From NCBI RefSeq assembly GCF_019969845.1, contig NZ_JAHXYR010000004.1, positions 186,001 to 250,000 of the forward strand: a DNA stretch of 64,000 bases, read 5' to 3'. Position numbers and translations under genes: made by a program. Shown here piece by piece: positions 8,900-17,645 of the stretch. Each line of letters starts with the position of its first letter. Positions within the stretch are counted from its first letter, which is position 1. Origin of the DNA: Sphingobacterium sp. GVS05A. Its GTDB lineage: Bacteria; Bacteroidota; Bacteroidia; Sphingobacteriales; Sphingobacteriaceae. The notes beneath the pieces are model-generated. The model saw only the letters and a list, made by a program, of their open reading frames with translations. It did no database searches and was not told the DNA's origin.

Positions 8900-10060
8900 A
8901 TGAAAGAAGAAAACCAATCGATGTGGACAATCAGTCCGATTATGATTTCGGTATTTGCGATATACCTCTGCATCGGTATCACCTTGGGAACAGTTCCTGC
9001 GTTGATAAAAAATGAACTTCATTTTAGCCCTTTAATTGTGGGAGCGGTAGTGGGAATTCAATTTATTGCCACCTTGTTAACCAGAGCTTTTGCTGGAAAA
9101 ATAGCCGATACCAAAGGCGCTAAGACTGCTAAGCAGTATGGTGTCATTATGACAATGCTAACAAGCCTGATCTATATGACAGCGTATCATCTTCGGGATT
9201 TTCACTTATTGGCTTTATTGATGCTTTTTGTTGCAAGAATAGTACATGGTATAGCTGAAAGTTTGGCTATTACTGGCGCATTAACTTGGGGTATTGGACT
9301 AGTGGGGCATCAAAAATCGGGGAAAGTTATGACCTGGAATGGTATTGCCATGTATGCTGGTATTGCCTTGGGAGCACCCTTAGCTATTTATCTATCTGCA
9401 TCTTGGGGTACGAGCTATGTTTTTGGGTTAATGATTATGTTGTCTGCCATAAGTTGGATCTGCACGATCAAGCTACCCAATCTACCAGTGGATCCCTCGC
9501 ATCAACGGACGCCTTTCTATAAGGTGATCGGGATGATTTCTGAACAGGGGCTTGCGTTAGCATTTTCTTCAATAGGATTTGCCTGTATCTCATCTTTTAT
9601 CACGCTGCTGTTTACGGAAAAAAGCTGGATAAATCCGTCTTTAGCATTTTTAACTTTCGGTGGTTTCTATGTTTTGACAAGAGTATTTTGTGCTTCTTTT
9701 CCGGATAGATTTGGTGGCTATAAGGTGGCTATGGTCTCCTTAGCGATAGAAATGATGGGGCAGATGCTGATCGGTTTCGCGAGTTCGGAAGCCATGGCGA
9801 TTATAGGTTGTAGTCTCACTGGAATTGGATTCTCACTGATCTTTCCAGCACTTGGTGTGCTCGCTATACAAAAGGTAAGTCCACAGATGCGTGGAACGGC
9901 ATTGGGCGCCTATGCTGCATTTTTTGATATTTCGCTAGGAATAGCCGGACCAGTTGCGGGTATTATCGCAGGATGGCATGGGTATCAATCCATCTATTTC
10001 TTCGGTGGAGTGGCAGCAGCAGTATCCATGTGGATTTTGATCGTTCAGAAAAATAAATAA
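8900..10060 (+). CDS. MFS transporter
   Basis: This 386-residue integral membrane protein has about 12 hydrophobic segments. The loop between TM2 and TM3 carries the MFS signature variant GKIADTKGAKTAKQYG (normally GxxxD(R/K)xGRR), and the second half repeats it as FPDRFGGYKV. Other conserved segments are ARIVHGIAESLAITGA (motif-B region in TM4) and RGTALGAYAAFFDISLGIAGP in TM11. It resembles the drug or arabinose-type efflux branch; the substrate is unknown. It follows an AraC-type regulator and is convergent with the hypothetical gene at 10104. Proton antiport in the inner membrane is a family-based inference. Confidence 0.92.
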   Translation: MKEENQSMWTISPIMISVFAIYLCIGITLGTVPALIKNELHFSPLIVGAVVGIQFIATLLTRAFAGKIADTKGAKTAKQYGVIMTMLTSLIYMTAYHLRDFHLLALLMLFVARIVHGIAESLAITGALTWGIGLVGHQKSGKVMTWNGIAMYAGIALGAPLAIYLSASWGTSYVFGLMIMLSAISWICTIKLPNLPVDPSHQRTPFYKVIGMISEQGLALAFSSIGFACISSFITLLFTEKSWINPSLAFLTFGGFYVLTRVFCASFPDRFGGYKVAMVSLAIEMMGQMLIGFASSEAMAIIGCSLTGIGFSLIFPALGVLAIQKVSPQMRGTALGAYAAFFDISLGIAGPVAGIIAGWHGYQSIYFFGGVAAAVSMWILIVQKNK

Positions 10061-10103
10061 TTAAACTTTAACGATGTCTAGGACTACAAGCTTTAGCTTG
10101 CTG

Positions 10104-10715
10104 TTAATCCTGTTGGGTAGCCTTAGCTAGAATATTGGCAATGAACTGGTCAAACTCAGCTTGTGAATCGACGAGGTATGCATTTTGATAATGGTCGATG
10201 CGGTGCTTGATATTTGTACGTATTTCTTGTTCACTGTAGGTGGAGATAATAATAACGTATTTATCACTGAGGTCGATTTGCTCTAAAATGTCATTGACCG
10301 AAAAGTTACCACCACTACTAAAGAAAAGTATGTCGGCTTGAGCTGCAGCTGTATAGAGGTTGGCGCCATTGAGTAGACTGAGCTGATCATTGCCTTGGAT
10401 CAAGGCCGAATAAGTGTCAGTTAACCAAAAATAAGGCTGCCAAAGGCAAACAGTGTAGCATGTTTTGAAGGGAAGCGGAATCCGTTCATTTGAATAGTCA
10501 CATTGTTTGCTGTGAGCCGCGGGTGAAAGGAATTTATCTACTGTAATTGGTCTGCTCGATAGTCGCGTAAGGCTTCTGGCTATATTAGCTCGATGTATGT
10601 TGTATTGCGTAGCCGTATCAAAACCTTGGTCAATGATACTGTAGGTATATAATTTCTGTGGCCAGATAAATAGCATATTAAATCGTGATCTGATTTTGTT
10701 ATACAATATCTTCAT
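10104..10715 (-). CDS. Hypothetical protein, 203 aa
   Basis: I do not recognise this protein. It has no signal peptide. The N-terminal region is basic (MKILYNKIRSRFNMLFIW), the middle is rich in aromatic residues and Thr, and the C-terminal half alternates strands and helices (QADILFFSSGGNFSVNDILEQI, DKYVIIISTYSEQEIRTNIKHRI), suggesting an alpha/beta fold. Three cysteines (CDYS, CYTVC) are close together but do not form a recognised metal site. It is convergent with the MFS gene and lies about 140 bases from the next minus-strand gene. Codon use looks like its neighbours. Confidence 0.6.
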   Translation of the reverse strand: MKILYNKIRSRFNMLFIWPQKLYTYSIIDQGFDTATQYNIHRANIARSLTRLSSRPITVDKFLSPAAHSKQCDYSNERIPLPFKTCYTVCLWQPYFWLTDTYSALIQGNDQLSLLNGANLYTAAAQADILFFSSGGNFSVNDILEQIDLSDKYVIIISTYSEQEIRTNIKHRIDHYQNAYLVDSQAEFDQFIANILAKATQQD

Positions 10716-10858
10716 TTCATTACAAATAGCGTCAAGAAAATCCTTGGTATTAATATCCGATTTCTTTTCAATCCTCGGGATAGATAAGAAACCGGATATT
10801 AGTGTTAAAGGTGCTTATTGGGTTAGTCCAGTTTTGGACTAGATAATCGTTCCATAAA

Positions 10859-11257
10859 TTACATACTCACTTTATAGCGAATATTGATTGCCAGCTGTCC
10901 TACGAAATCGGCTTTTCTGAGACCTTGGCTGTTTAACTCAGCCATTGTTTCGGCACCGTTGATCACGATATCCTTCAAATCAGGTTGATCATCCTTAGAA
11001 GCGGTTTCTTTGAAAAACTGAACGGCCTGCCCAAGTTCGTAGCTATTAGCGATAGCTTGGCTCAAAGTTTCCTGTAAATCATCAGGCATAGTCATCAATT
11101 GAAATTTTTGACTAGTGGTCAATGCGAAGTTTGCGGCCATCCAGGATAGAAAGTTTTGACGAATAGCATTTACCTCGACTTCGAGTAAACTTTCTGGCAA
11201 AGCCAAGATTCTAAATTGTACCTTGGCTACACCATGGTTGTTGAATTGCTGTTTCAT
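10859..11257 (-). CDS. Hypothetical protein, 132 aa
   Basis: I do not recognise a family. It is a soluble, mainly helical acidic protein without signal peptide. The segments LLEVEVNAIRQNFLSWMAANFALTT and DDLQETLSQAIANSYELGQAVQF look like amphipathic helices, and the end returns to strand-like sequence (VGQLAINIRYKVSM). It is preceded by 335 bases of AT-rich sequence shared with the divergent LytTR membrane protein gene and could share a transcript with the hypothetical gene at 10104. The start ATG at 11257 is the first in frame. Confidence 0.6.
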   Translation of the reverse strand: MKQQFNNHGVAKVQFRILALPESLLEVEVNAIRQNFLSWMAANFALTTSQKFQLMTMPDDLQETLSQAIANSYELGQAVQFFKETASKDDQPDLKDIVINGAETMAELNSQGLRKADFVGQLAINIRYKVSM

Positions 11258-11592
11258 TATTTAAATTTATTATATTACAATATCTCAATCTTTGATCATA
11301 AATTGTGTGGTTTTTGCTTAAAAATATAATAACACGACAGTGAAATGTAGGTTATTGGTCGGTTATACCTTTCTAATACATCAATAGGCTTTCTAAAATA
11401 GTAATTATCGTTCATTTATCATCGTATTTGAGCTTTTAATAGTGTTATTCTTTTGTTATTTTTTTATAAATATTATCGTTTGCATGATGTTTTGTTTTGT
11501 GAATTCGATATTATTTATTATATTAGTATACTTTTGTGAGTAGATATTATTAATTTAGTTATCCTAACCAGATATTAATTCGGAGAAACGTC
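11258..11592. other. Intergenic region between divergent genes
   Basis: These 335 AT-rich bases lie between the divergent hypothetical gene (minus) and the LytTR membrane protein (plus) and must hold both promoters. I see no exact TTG-N20-TAnnTTTG promoter, no convincing dyad and no small ORF. Confidence 0.5.
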
Positions 11593-12768
11593 ATGAAATC
11601 TATCATTTATTTTTTGAGTTCGCTGATGCTGTCTATTGTTTTTAATCTAAAAACAATATCGTTTCAAGGTTTTTTTGACCGGTCAGATCAGTTGAAATAT
11701 TGGATTTTGGTTGTTATTATGCTCTGTGTTTTTTGGATTGGAGCAACAATAGTATCATTAGTACTTAATTTGCCTACGTACTGGAGTGTACCTTACATGC
11801 GTGAGCGACTGGGGGAACAGGCCAAAAACATACCCGGACTAGATATTATTCTGCATTTTATCGCTTTCTTTTCACTTTTATTGGTTTCCGTTTTTCCATT
11901 TATACTTTTGTATGTAGCTGTTATCTTTGTTTACAGCCAGTCGTCAGTAGAACGATCGATACTTTTTGAACTACATATGCAGATCTATGGAATACGTTAT
12001 GCCACTATTTTTGTTTCATATAGTCTAATGGTCTATATGCGAGAAAACTGGTCATTACTCTACCACTCTGTTGGCCAACGGCAGAATCTTGCTGTTATCT
12101 ATAATCGTCCGCTCATGCATATAGTGCACAATGTGAGTTTAGAAAAAGAATTACCAGCTCCACAGCCAATGGTGACAAAAAGGAGGCCTTTTATGAAAAA
12201 AAGACCCGCATTTGAACAGTTCGAACAGACCCCTGCGATAATTTCCCTAAATGAAAAACGAACCATAAAAGAAAGTGGGATGAAGAGGAAAGAACAACCC
12301 TATGGAGTGGACATTGATAACATCGATGTATATCTATTGGGGGACCTGTTAGATAAGCGGGGAGAATTTGTACAACAGATCAATCTGCAGCAGCTCCGAT
12401 TTGTTGATATTGTCGCCGTATATACAACAGCAGAAACTAAATGTGTTATCTTACGTAACGGTACAACATTGGATTGCCCAACAATCTTTGATCAATTAAA
12501 GAAGATCGGGATGGAAGACTGGATTGTCAAAATATCAAAAAATTATGCGATCAATATGTTCTTTGTGCAATACCCAATCAAACGTGTGGCGGATGACCTG
12601 AAATTACAGCCCTTTATTGAAAAAATGCTGTTGCAAAATATTCAGCGGGAACAGCTTAGTGAAATATTGAGAAGTGGGAAAGGCCTTAGAGGACATAATG
12701 TTAAGCTTTTCTTAAACAATCAGCAGGATTACACGCGTGCCGGATGGGACGCTTATATTAGAATATAA
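11593..12768 (+). CDS. Membrane-anchored LytTR-type DNA-binding protein
   Basis: The 391-residue protein has four hydrophobic segments in its first half (about residues 1-25, 35-60, 85-118 and 128-145) and a basic linker with KRRPFMKKRP near residue 200. A C-terminal domain of about 90 residues (from about 275) resembles LytTR: strand-rich LRFVDIVAVYTTAETKCVIL, then LKKIGMEDWIVKISKNYAIN, where the last segment matches the usual RxHRSYxVN recognition region loosely. There is no receiver domain, so it would be a one-component membrane regulator. Such proteins occur in Sphingobacteriaceae and their signals are mostly unknown. It sits upstream of the RNA-repair operon but 266 bases separate them, so a functional link is not shown. 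Confidence 0.72.
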   Translation: MKSIIYFLSSLMLSIVFNLKTISFQGFFDRSDQLKYWILVVIMLCVFWIGATIVSLVLNLPTYWSVPYMRERLGEQAKNIPGLDIILHFIAFFSLLLVSVFPFILLYVAVIFVYSQSSVERSILFELHMQIYGIRYATIFVSYSLMVYMRENWSLLYHSVGQRQNLAVIYNRPLMHIVHNVSLEKELPAPQPMVTKRRPFMKKRPAFEQFEQTPAIISLNEKRTIKESGMKRKEQPYGVDIDNIDVYLLGDLLDKRGEFVQQINLQQLRFVDIVAVYTTAETKCVILRNGTTLDCPTIFDQLKKIGMEDWIVKISKNYAINMFFVQYPIKRVADDLKLQPFIEKMLLQNIQREQLSEILRSGKGLRGHNVKLFLNNQQDYTRAGWDAYIRI

Positions 12769-13034
12769 CAGCCATATGGCCCCTGCATAAAGAGATTTTT
12801 ATTTATAGGTTCTAGTTTTCCGTTATGTCTGATGGTATAGCGGTTTTTTATTTTTAGAGAAATTTATCTATTTTTGCAGCAATAGATCATAATTGTTATA
12901 CATTTTTAGAACGTAAGGTCATGTAATACTTCTGCCAATATACAGGAAGGTTTTAATCAGATGGGATAGATGCTCAACTCTATTACTGCTATACCTGTGT
13001 TTTTAATCAGTATTATTCACTTTAATTTAAAAAA

Positions 13035-13733
13035 ATGGAATCAACAAAATATGGTCGTACCTACCATTTTCCTTTTTCACCGGGAACCAGCAGTGACGAT
13101 CGTTTTAATCATGAGTACTGGACGGATATACAATCCTTTTCACAGCTACTTTACACTGAAAAATTGGATGGCGAAAACAATTGTCTATCCAAACGAGGTG
13201 TATTTGCCCGGTCACATGCTGCTCCCACGACATCCCCATGGACAGCACAATTACGGGAACATTGGGGACGATTGAAAAATGATTTGGGCGACCTAGAGTT
13301 TTTCGGTGAAAACCTTTATGCGGTTCATTCTATAGCGTATACAAAGTTGGAACATTATTACTTTGTATTTGCAGCCCGAATCAACGAGGTCTGGCTTTCA
13401 TGGGAGGAAGTTACCTTTTATGCTAACTTGTTTGACTTGCCGATGGTACCAGTATTGCGATCGGACAGTGTGCAAGATATGACGGAAACACAGTTGCAAG
13501 AAACTGTACAACATCTGGCATCTCAACCTTCGATCTTTGGGTCTGTGGATCCGAGAACAGGAATTAGCTGTACCTCAGAAGGTCTGGTCTGCCGAAATGC
13601 CGAGACTTATCCCGTATCCAAATTTCAGCATAATATCTTTAAGTATGTGCGAAAGGGACATGTACAGACGGATGAACATTGGACTAAATCCTGGAAAAGA
13701 ACAAAACTTGTTTGGGAAAGGGGGGAAAACTAA
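13035..13733 (+). CDS. ATP-dependent RNA ligase family protein
   Basis: This 232-residue protein has the nucleotidyltransferase motifs of RNA ligases in order: motif I EKLDGE (Lys43 would form the AMP adduct), ARSHAA as motif Ia (Arg59), FFGENLY as motif III (about 89-95), EGLVCR as motif IV (182-187) and FKYVRKGH as motif V (202-209). The family seals 3'-OH/5'-phosphate RNA ends through enzyme-AMP and RNA-adenylate intermediates. The protein is short, about the size of a catalytic core without a large C-terminal domain. Its stop overlaps the start of the HD-kinase gene (TAATG), so the two are translated together: one heals broken ends, the other seals them. Confidence 0.88.
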   Translation: MESTKYGRTYHFPFSPGTSSDDRFNHEYWTDIQSFSQLLYTEKLDGENNCLSKRGVFARSHAAPTTSPWTAQLREHWGRLKNDLGDLEFFGENLYAVHSIAYTKLEHYYFVFAARINEVWLSWEEVTFYANLFDLPMVPVLRSDSVQDMTETQLQETVQHLASQPSIFGSVDPRTGISCTSEGLVCRNAETYPVSKFQHNIFKYVRKGHVQTDEHWTKSWKRTKLVWERGEN

Positions 13734-14842
13734 TGGAATGGAAATTAACAACAGATACAGATTGGCTAAAACTGGAAAAGCAATTTTCCTGGGTAGAAGT
13801 TATGCGGAATGTTCCGCAGGATCCCATTCATCACGCAGAAGGTAATGTTGCCATTCATACCCAGCTGGTGCTTGAACAGTTGCAACGATCCAATACCTAT
13901 AGGGGATTGAGTAGACAACGACAGGAACTGCTTTGGGCTGCCGCATTACTGCACGACGTCGAAAAAAGGTCTACGACCGTGGTCGATGGACAGGGACGGA
14001 TCAGTTCGCCAAGTCATGCGCGAAAAGGTGCGCAGACAGCACGTGAAATATTGTTTCGTGATGTGGAAACTCCCTTTTCCCTACGGGAGGAAATTGTAGG
14101 TTTGGTTCGTTTTCATGGTCTGCCACTCTGGCTGATGGAAAAAATTGATCCAATGCGTAGTGCGCTAGAGGCATCATTAAGGGTAAATATGATTGAATTG
14201 AAACTTCTAGCCGAGGCTGATGCCAAAGGACGAATATGTCAGGATCAAGGAGCATTGCTTGATGCGCTAGAGCTATTTGAGCTGTATGTAAAAGAGATTG
14301 ATTGCTGGGAGTCACCTCGATCTTTTTCGACTCCAAATGCTCAATTTACCTACTTCAACAGCGCGGATGGTTATGTGGATTATATTCCTTTTGATAATTT
14401 TAGATCAACGGTCATCATGCTGTCTGGGTTGCCTGGTATGGGAAAGGACCATTATATCGCTAACCATAATAAGGATATACCAGTTATTAGTCTTGACGAT
14501 ATTCGTCGTAAATATCGTATCGAACCGACTGATAGAAAGCGGAATGGTTGGGTAGTGCAACAAGCGAAAGAACAGGCTAAGATTTATCTACGCCAGGGCC
14601 AAGACTTTATATGGAATGCAACTAATATCACTTCCCTAATGCGAAAGCAGTTGATAGACCTCTTTGTCAGTTATCAGGCCTATGTTGAGTTGGTCTATAT
14701 CGAAAAACCGTACCGTCAATGGCGCGTACAAAATCGAGATAGGGCCCATCCGTTGCCAGAAGCTGTATTGGATAAAATGCTCCATAACTTGGAAGTACCA
14801 CAACCAACAGAAGCACATGAGCTCCGTTATATAGTTGAATAA
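13733..14842 (+). CDS. HD-Pnk type RNA/DNA end-healing enzyme (HD phosphoesterase plus 5' polynucleotide kinase)
   Basis: The 369-residue protein joins two domains. Residues about 20-190 are an HD phosphohydrolase: IHHAEGNVAIH (His33/34, His42), LLHD (His74-Asp75), SHARKGA (His95), RFHG (His128) and EADAKGR (Asp163). Residues about 225-350 are a P-loop kinase with GLPGMGKDH (Walker A, with Asp where Ser/Thr is usual), SLDDIRRKY (Asp255/256) and WNATN. This is the order described for HD-Pnk of Runella slithyformis, where HD removes 2',3'-cyclic or 3' phosphates and the kinase phosphorylates 5'-OH ends. I chose ATG 13733, which overlaps the ligase stop, over the in-frame ATG 13712. With the ligase it forms a complete RNA-repair unit. 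Confidence 0.9.
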   Translation: MEWKLTTDTDWLKLEKQFSWVEVMRNVPQDPIHHAEGNVAIHTQLVLEQLQRSNTYRGLSRQRQELLWAAALLHDVEKRSTTVVDGQGRISSPSHARKGAQTAREILFRDVETPFSLREEIVGLVRFHGLPLWLMEKIDPMRSALEASLRVNMIELKLLAEADAKGRICQDQGALLDALELFELYVKEIDCWESPRSFSTPNAQFTYFNSADGYVDYIPFDNFRSTVIMLSGLPGMGKDHYIANHNKDIPVISLDDIRRKYRIEPTDRKRNGWVVQQAKEQAKIYLRQGQDFIWNATNITSLMRKQLIDLFVSYQAYVELVYIEKPYRQWRVQNRDRAHPLPEAVLDKMLHNLEVPQPTEAHELRYIVE

Positions 14843-15177
14843 CTCATAACCTCAAGTTGTTTTTGACGAACGCAATAAAAAATCTTTTTAAAAAATCAAT
14901 ATTTTTGATAAACCTCATCGCCAAGTGAACGCTTATTTAGAGCATGAAATGTTCAGTAGCGGGATCTTTGGTGTTGATAGGCTAGTCTATATCTTGTATA
15001 CTGAGCGAGAGAATGATGCTTAATTCATTTGGATGATTTATTGGCAAAAAAATTGCTTACAGAAGTTATCCGATTATGATAAGTAGCGTTTACTTAAACC
15101 ATACGGGCAGATGGGACCTCATAATGAAAGTTTGGCTCTGAAATAGCTTTGCATTTTAGAGGGATAGCCCCTTTGTT
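14843..15177. other. Intergenic region
   Basis: These 335 AT-rich bases lie between the RNA-repair operon and the HPPK-like gene. A short open stretch (about 14919-15021, + strand, containing EHEMFSSGIFGVDRLVYIL) might be a coding remnant but is too short to assign. No clear terminator or promoter was found. Confidence 0.4.
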
Positions 15178-15711
15178 ATGGGACGAATCCTGTATATTGA
15201 TGGCGTTGAACGTTTAGCTCGCCGACTGGTTCAAAAGGGACATAAGAAAAAAATGAAGGGAATGAAAGCATACGCACTGAGCGCTATGGATAAAGTAAAG
15301 ATATCTAAAGACAACCAAATCAATACGGCTTTGATCTTGTTAGGCTCTAATATCAATCCTGAAGAAAATATCACCATAGCCTTGAATTATATTCAGAAAT
15401 TGGGAACGATGGGCAACCAGACAGACTTTATCTATACTAAACCTCTTCAATTTGAAGCCCAACCTAATTTTTTGAATGGCGCATTATTATTGCATACGGG
15501 TTTAGCTTTGGATGGATTACACAGTGAATTAAAACAGATCGAATTGGATATGGGACGCCACAGAAGCGAAAGCAAGAATGCTCCACGAATCATCGATCTC
15601 GATGTGATTACTTTCAATGGAAGCATTGCCGATGAAAAAGATATTGTACAGCTTCCTTTCTTATATGACTTTGTAAAACAACTGCAACCCGAAATATTCA
15701 AATGGCAATAA
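15178..15711 (+). CDS. folK: HPPK (FolK)-like pyrophosphokinase, possibly shortened paralogue
   Basis: From about residue 45 the protein matches 6-hydroxymethyl-7,8-dihydropterin pyrophosphokinase: LILLGSNINPEENI at the start of the fold, QPNFLNGALLL in the middle, IELDMGRHR and then APRIIDLDVITF, whose DLD aspartates bind Mg2+ with ATP. FolK transfers pyrophosphate to the pterin in folate synthesis. The end is short and altered: after LDV the usual HP...RxFVLxPLxEIxP stretch is reduced to LPFLYDFVKQLQPEIF, so substrate binding may be changed. The first 36 residues are Lys/Arg-rich and have no counterpart in the family, so translation may begin at ATG 15253, 15262 or 15286. No other folate gene is nearby. 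Confidence 0.75.
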   Translation: MGRILYIDGVERLARRLVQKGHKKKMKGMKAYALSAMDKVKISKDNQINTALILLGSNINPEENITIALNYIQKLGTMGNQTDFIYTKPLQFEAQPNFLNGALLLHTGLALDGLHSELKQIELDMGRHRSESKNAPRIIDLDVITFNGSIADEKDIVQLPFLYDFVKQLQPEIFKWQ

Positions 15712-15841
15712 AGAATTCATGATCTTTTGTACATTTGATAAACCGATTACCTTATTTGAGTGAATAGCCAAAAATAATTTATAGCCGAAACTTAGTTCTT
15801 TTAATCAATAAGAGTATGTTAATTCGATAATAGTTATTGGT

Positions 15842-16525
15842 ATGGTAGGTATAATAATCATATTGATTATGTCTTGGCTTTTGTTGTGGATTGTCGAACA
15901 GAAGAATCTTAGTGTTCTCGGATTTACACCGACGAAAAATAGACTTGGAACCTTTTGTGTAGGATTCTTTATGGCTGGTCTGTTATGTACTATCTATCAT
16001 TCTATAAAAGTCGTGGCAGTACACAATTTATGGATGCTTAATCCGAAACTATCTGGTGCTAATTTGATCAATAGTACATGGTGGATCATAAAATCTGTCC
16101 TTTTCGAAGAACTGTTGTTTAGAGGTGTTCTACTTTATATCGTGGTGGAAAAGCTGGGATCTAGATGGGGGTGCCTGCTCTCCGCTGGAGCTTTCGGTGT
16201 TTACCATTGGTTTTCCTATGGTGCTTTTGGAAATCCAATACAGATGCTGATGATATTGTGGATGACCGGACTTTTTGGATGGGTATTGGCCAAAGCTTAT
16301 GTTGTTACAAAATCTCTTTATTTGCCGATAGCTTTTCACCTAGGCTGGAACGTCGTTAATATTTTGGTGTTTTCTAATGGACCGTTGGACGCACAACTAT
16401 TGGTTAGAGCTAATGATAACCAAGCTCAAGGCCTTGTCTCACTATTGATCTTTCTTTTCCAAATGCTTGCGCTCCCATTATTTGGATATCTATATATTCG
16501 AAAATATGGACACAAATCGCCATGA
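15842..16525 (+). CDS. CPBP family intramembrane glutamic endopeptidase (ABI/CAAX-like)
   Basis: This 227-residue membrane protein has about six to seven hydrophobic segments. It has the three CPBP (Abi) motifs: EELLFRG (Glu89, Glu90, Arg94), FGVYHW (His122) and AFHLGWN (His near 166 and Asn). In Rce1-like members these residues form a glutamate-based active site inside the membrane; in bacteria many are linked to bacteriocin self-immunity or have unknown targets. It stands alone, ends two bases before the convergent DUF2255 gene, and no bacteriocin gene is visible near it. Start ATG 15842 is directly followed by the first membrane segment. Confidence 0.88.
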   Translation: MVGIIIILIMSWLLLWIVEQKNLSVLGFTPTKNRLGTFCVGFFMAGLLCTIYHSIKVVAVHNLWMLNPKLSGANLINSTWWIIKSVLFEELLFRGVLLYIVVEKLGSRWGCLLSAGAFGVYHWFSYGAFGNPIQMLMILWMTGLFGWVLAKAYVVTKSLYLPIAFHLGWNVVNILVFSNGPLDAQLLVRANDNQAQGLVSLLIFLFQMLALPLFGYLYIRKYGHKSP

Positions 16526-16527
16526 CT

Positions 16528-16938
16528 TCAAATGATGCTTGAATTCGGTTGTATAACGGTAGACTTGAATTCATCGATCATAAATTCCATAGTTTTAGCA
16601 ACATGTTTTTCAGCGGTAATAGATTGCGCATAGACACTATTGTAGCCTTGGTTATATTTTGCTAGATAGGCCTGATTAATTGCAGCAGTCAACTCAGGGT
16701 TATCGTCTACAACTGTTGCACATATTTGGCAAAGAATTGGACCGCATTTAATCTGGCTCATTGGATTTTTTAGAAAGCTATTGTACCAGCTCCGCTCTGC
16801 CAATCCCCAAGATCTTGCAAATATTCTACCTTGAACAACCACCATCCAGATGTCTGAAAAATCAGGTCTTTCAATCCCCGCTTTTATACCAATGAGGTTA
16901 TTGTTTTGGATATAATCTAATACTTTTTGTTTACACAT
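16528..16938 (-). CDS. DUF2255 family protein
   Basis: This 136-residue soluble protein resembles DUF2255: IWMVVVQGRIFARSWGLAERSWYNSF is the family's typical strand-rich core (iWvVvvdgevyvRS..G...rWy), followed by a helical end (LTAAINQAYLAKYNQG). The fold is related to small split-barrel proteins that bind nucleotides or deazaflavin, but a biochemical role is not established. Three Cys residues (CGPILCQIC) in the middle are unusual. It is convergent with the CPBP protease gene with only two bases between the stops. Confidence 0.75.
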   Translation of the reverse strand: MCKQKVLDYIQNNNLIGIKAGIERPDFSDIWMVVVQGRIFARSWGLAERSWYNSFLKNPMSQIKCGPILCQICATVVDDNPELTAAINQAYLAKYNQGYNSVYAQSITAEKHVAKTMEFMIDEFKSTVIQPNSSII

Positions 16939-17044
16939 TCTACTTGTTTTCTCTCAAAATTAGAATGAAAGAGCATATATAGAAACTTTTTTATATAGCT
17001 TGCTAAAAATAATATGTGAATGGCTCTTTTGGATATGTAGGTTG

Positions 17045-17398
17045 TCAGAGCATCATCTTATTGAGTGTGTTGGTAAGACAATCTCGATAGCTCTTTGCGA
17101 CCGTTACTTTTAGATCACCGGATATAAGCTGATTGTCTTCAAAAGATTCAATATTGTTGAGATTAACAATGTACGAATTGTGAACGCGCATAAATTCTTG
17201 CGGTAAGCTTTCGATTAGATCTTTGAGGCTCTTATAGGAGATGTGTTTTTTGTGTGCTGTCGTATGAATTTCGACATAGTTTCCCAGTCCTTTGATCACG
17301 TTGATTTCATTAAAAAAAAGCTTTAGCAATTTTTTATCTGTTTTAATAAAGGCAAAAGCCCGATGTTCCGTGATAGTCTCCGTTAGGCGATATGGGTA
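17045..17398 (-). pseudogene. LytTR-type response regulator fragment lacking its receiver domain
   Basis: The frame encodes a complete LytTR DNA-binding domain: FFNEINVIKGLGNYVEIHTT, ISYKSLKDLIESLP, EFMRVHNSYIVNLNNI (the recognition region) and LKVTVAKSYRDCL. The only usable start is TTG at 17329, yet the frame stays open to 17398 and encodes AFAFIKTDKKLLK, which is the linker that normally joins the receiver to LytTR. A TAA at 17399-17401 then ends it. So a receiver domain and start codon appear to have been lost. A translated stand-alone LytTR protein from TTG or a rarer start remains possible. No sensor kinase lies beside it. Confidence 0.6.
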
Positions 17399-17645
17399 TT
17401 AATAAGCCAAATATATAAATTATCAGAATAAATGTTGGTGATGTTAATACCTTCTATCGAAAGATCTTTGTCAATAAAGCGAAGGTATGTTCTTTGAGCA
17501 ATTAGCGATCAGAAACCTCCGTGTTGATTTTTACAATGTTGTTGATTGTGCGTGGAAGTGTTACTTATGCTTTGTCCGAATTAACTTTTTATAGTACCTT
17601 GCATTAGATGGTGAAATATGAGCTGTCAAAATAAAATGAAAGCTA

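Noticed and set aside
12970-13275. 101-codon + strand frame overlapping the RNA ligase start
   Set aside because: It overlaps a gene with all ligase motifs in another frame, has no family match and is low in coding signal.
14919-15021. Short frame that might be a gene remnant
   Set aside because: About 34 codons with no family match; not enough to call.
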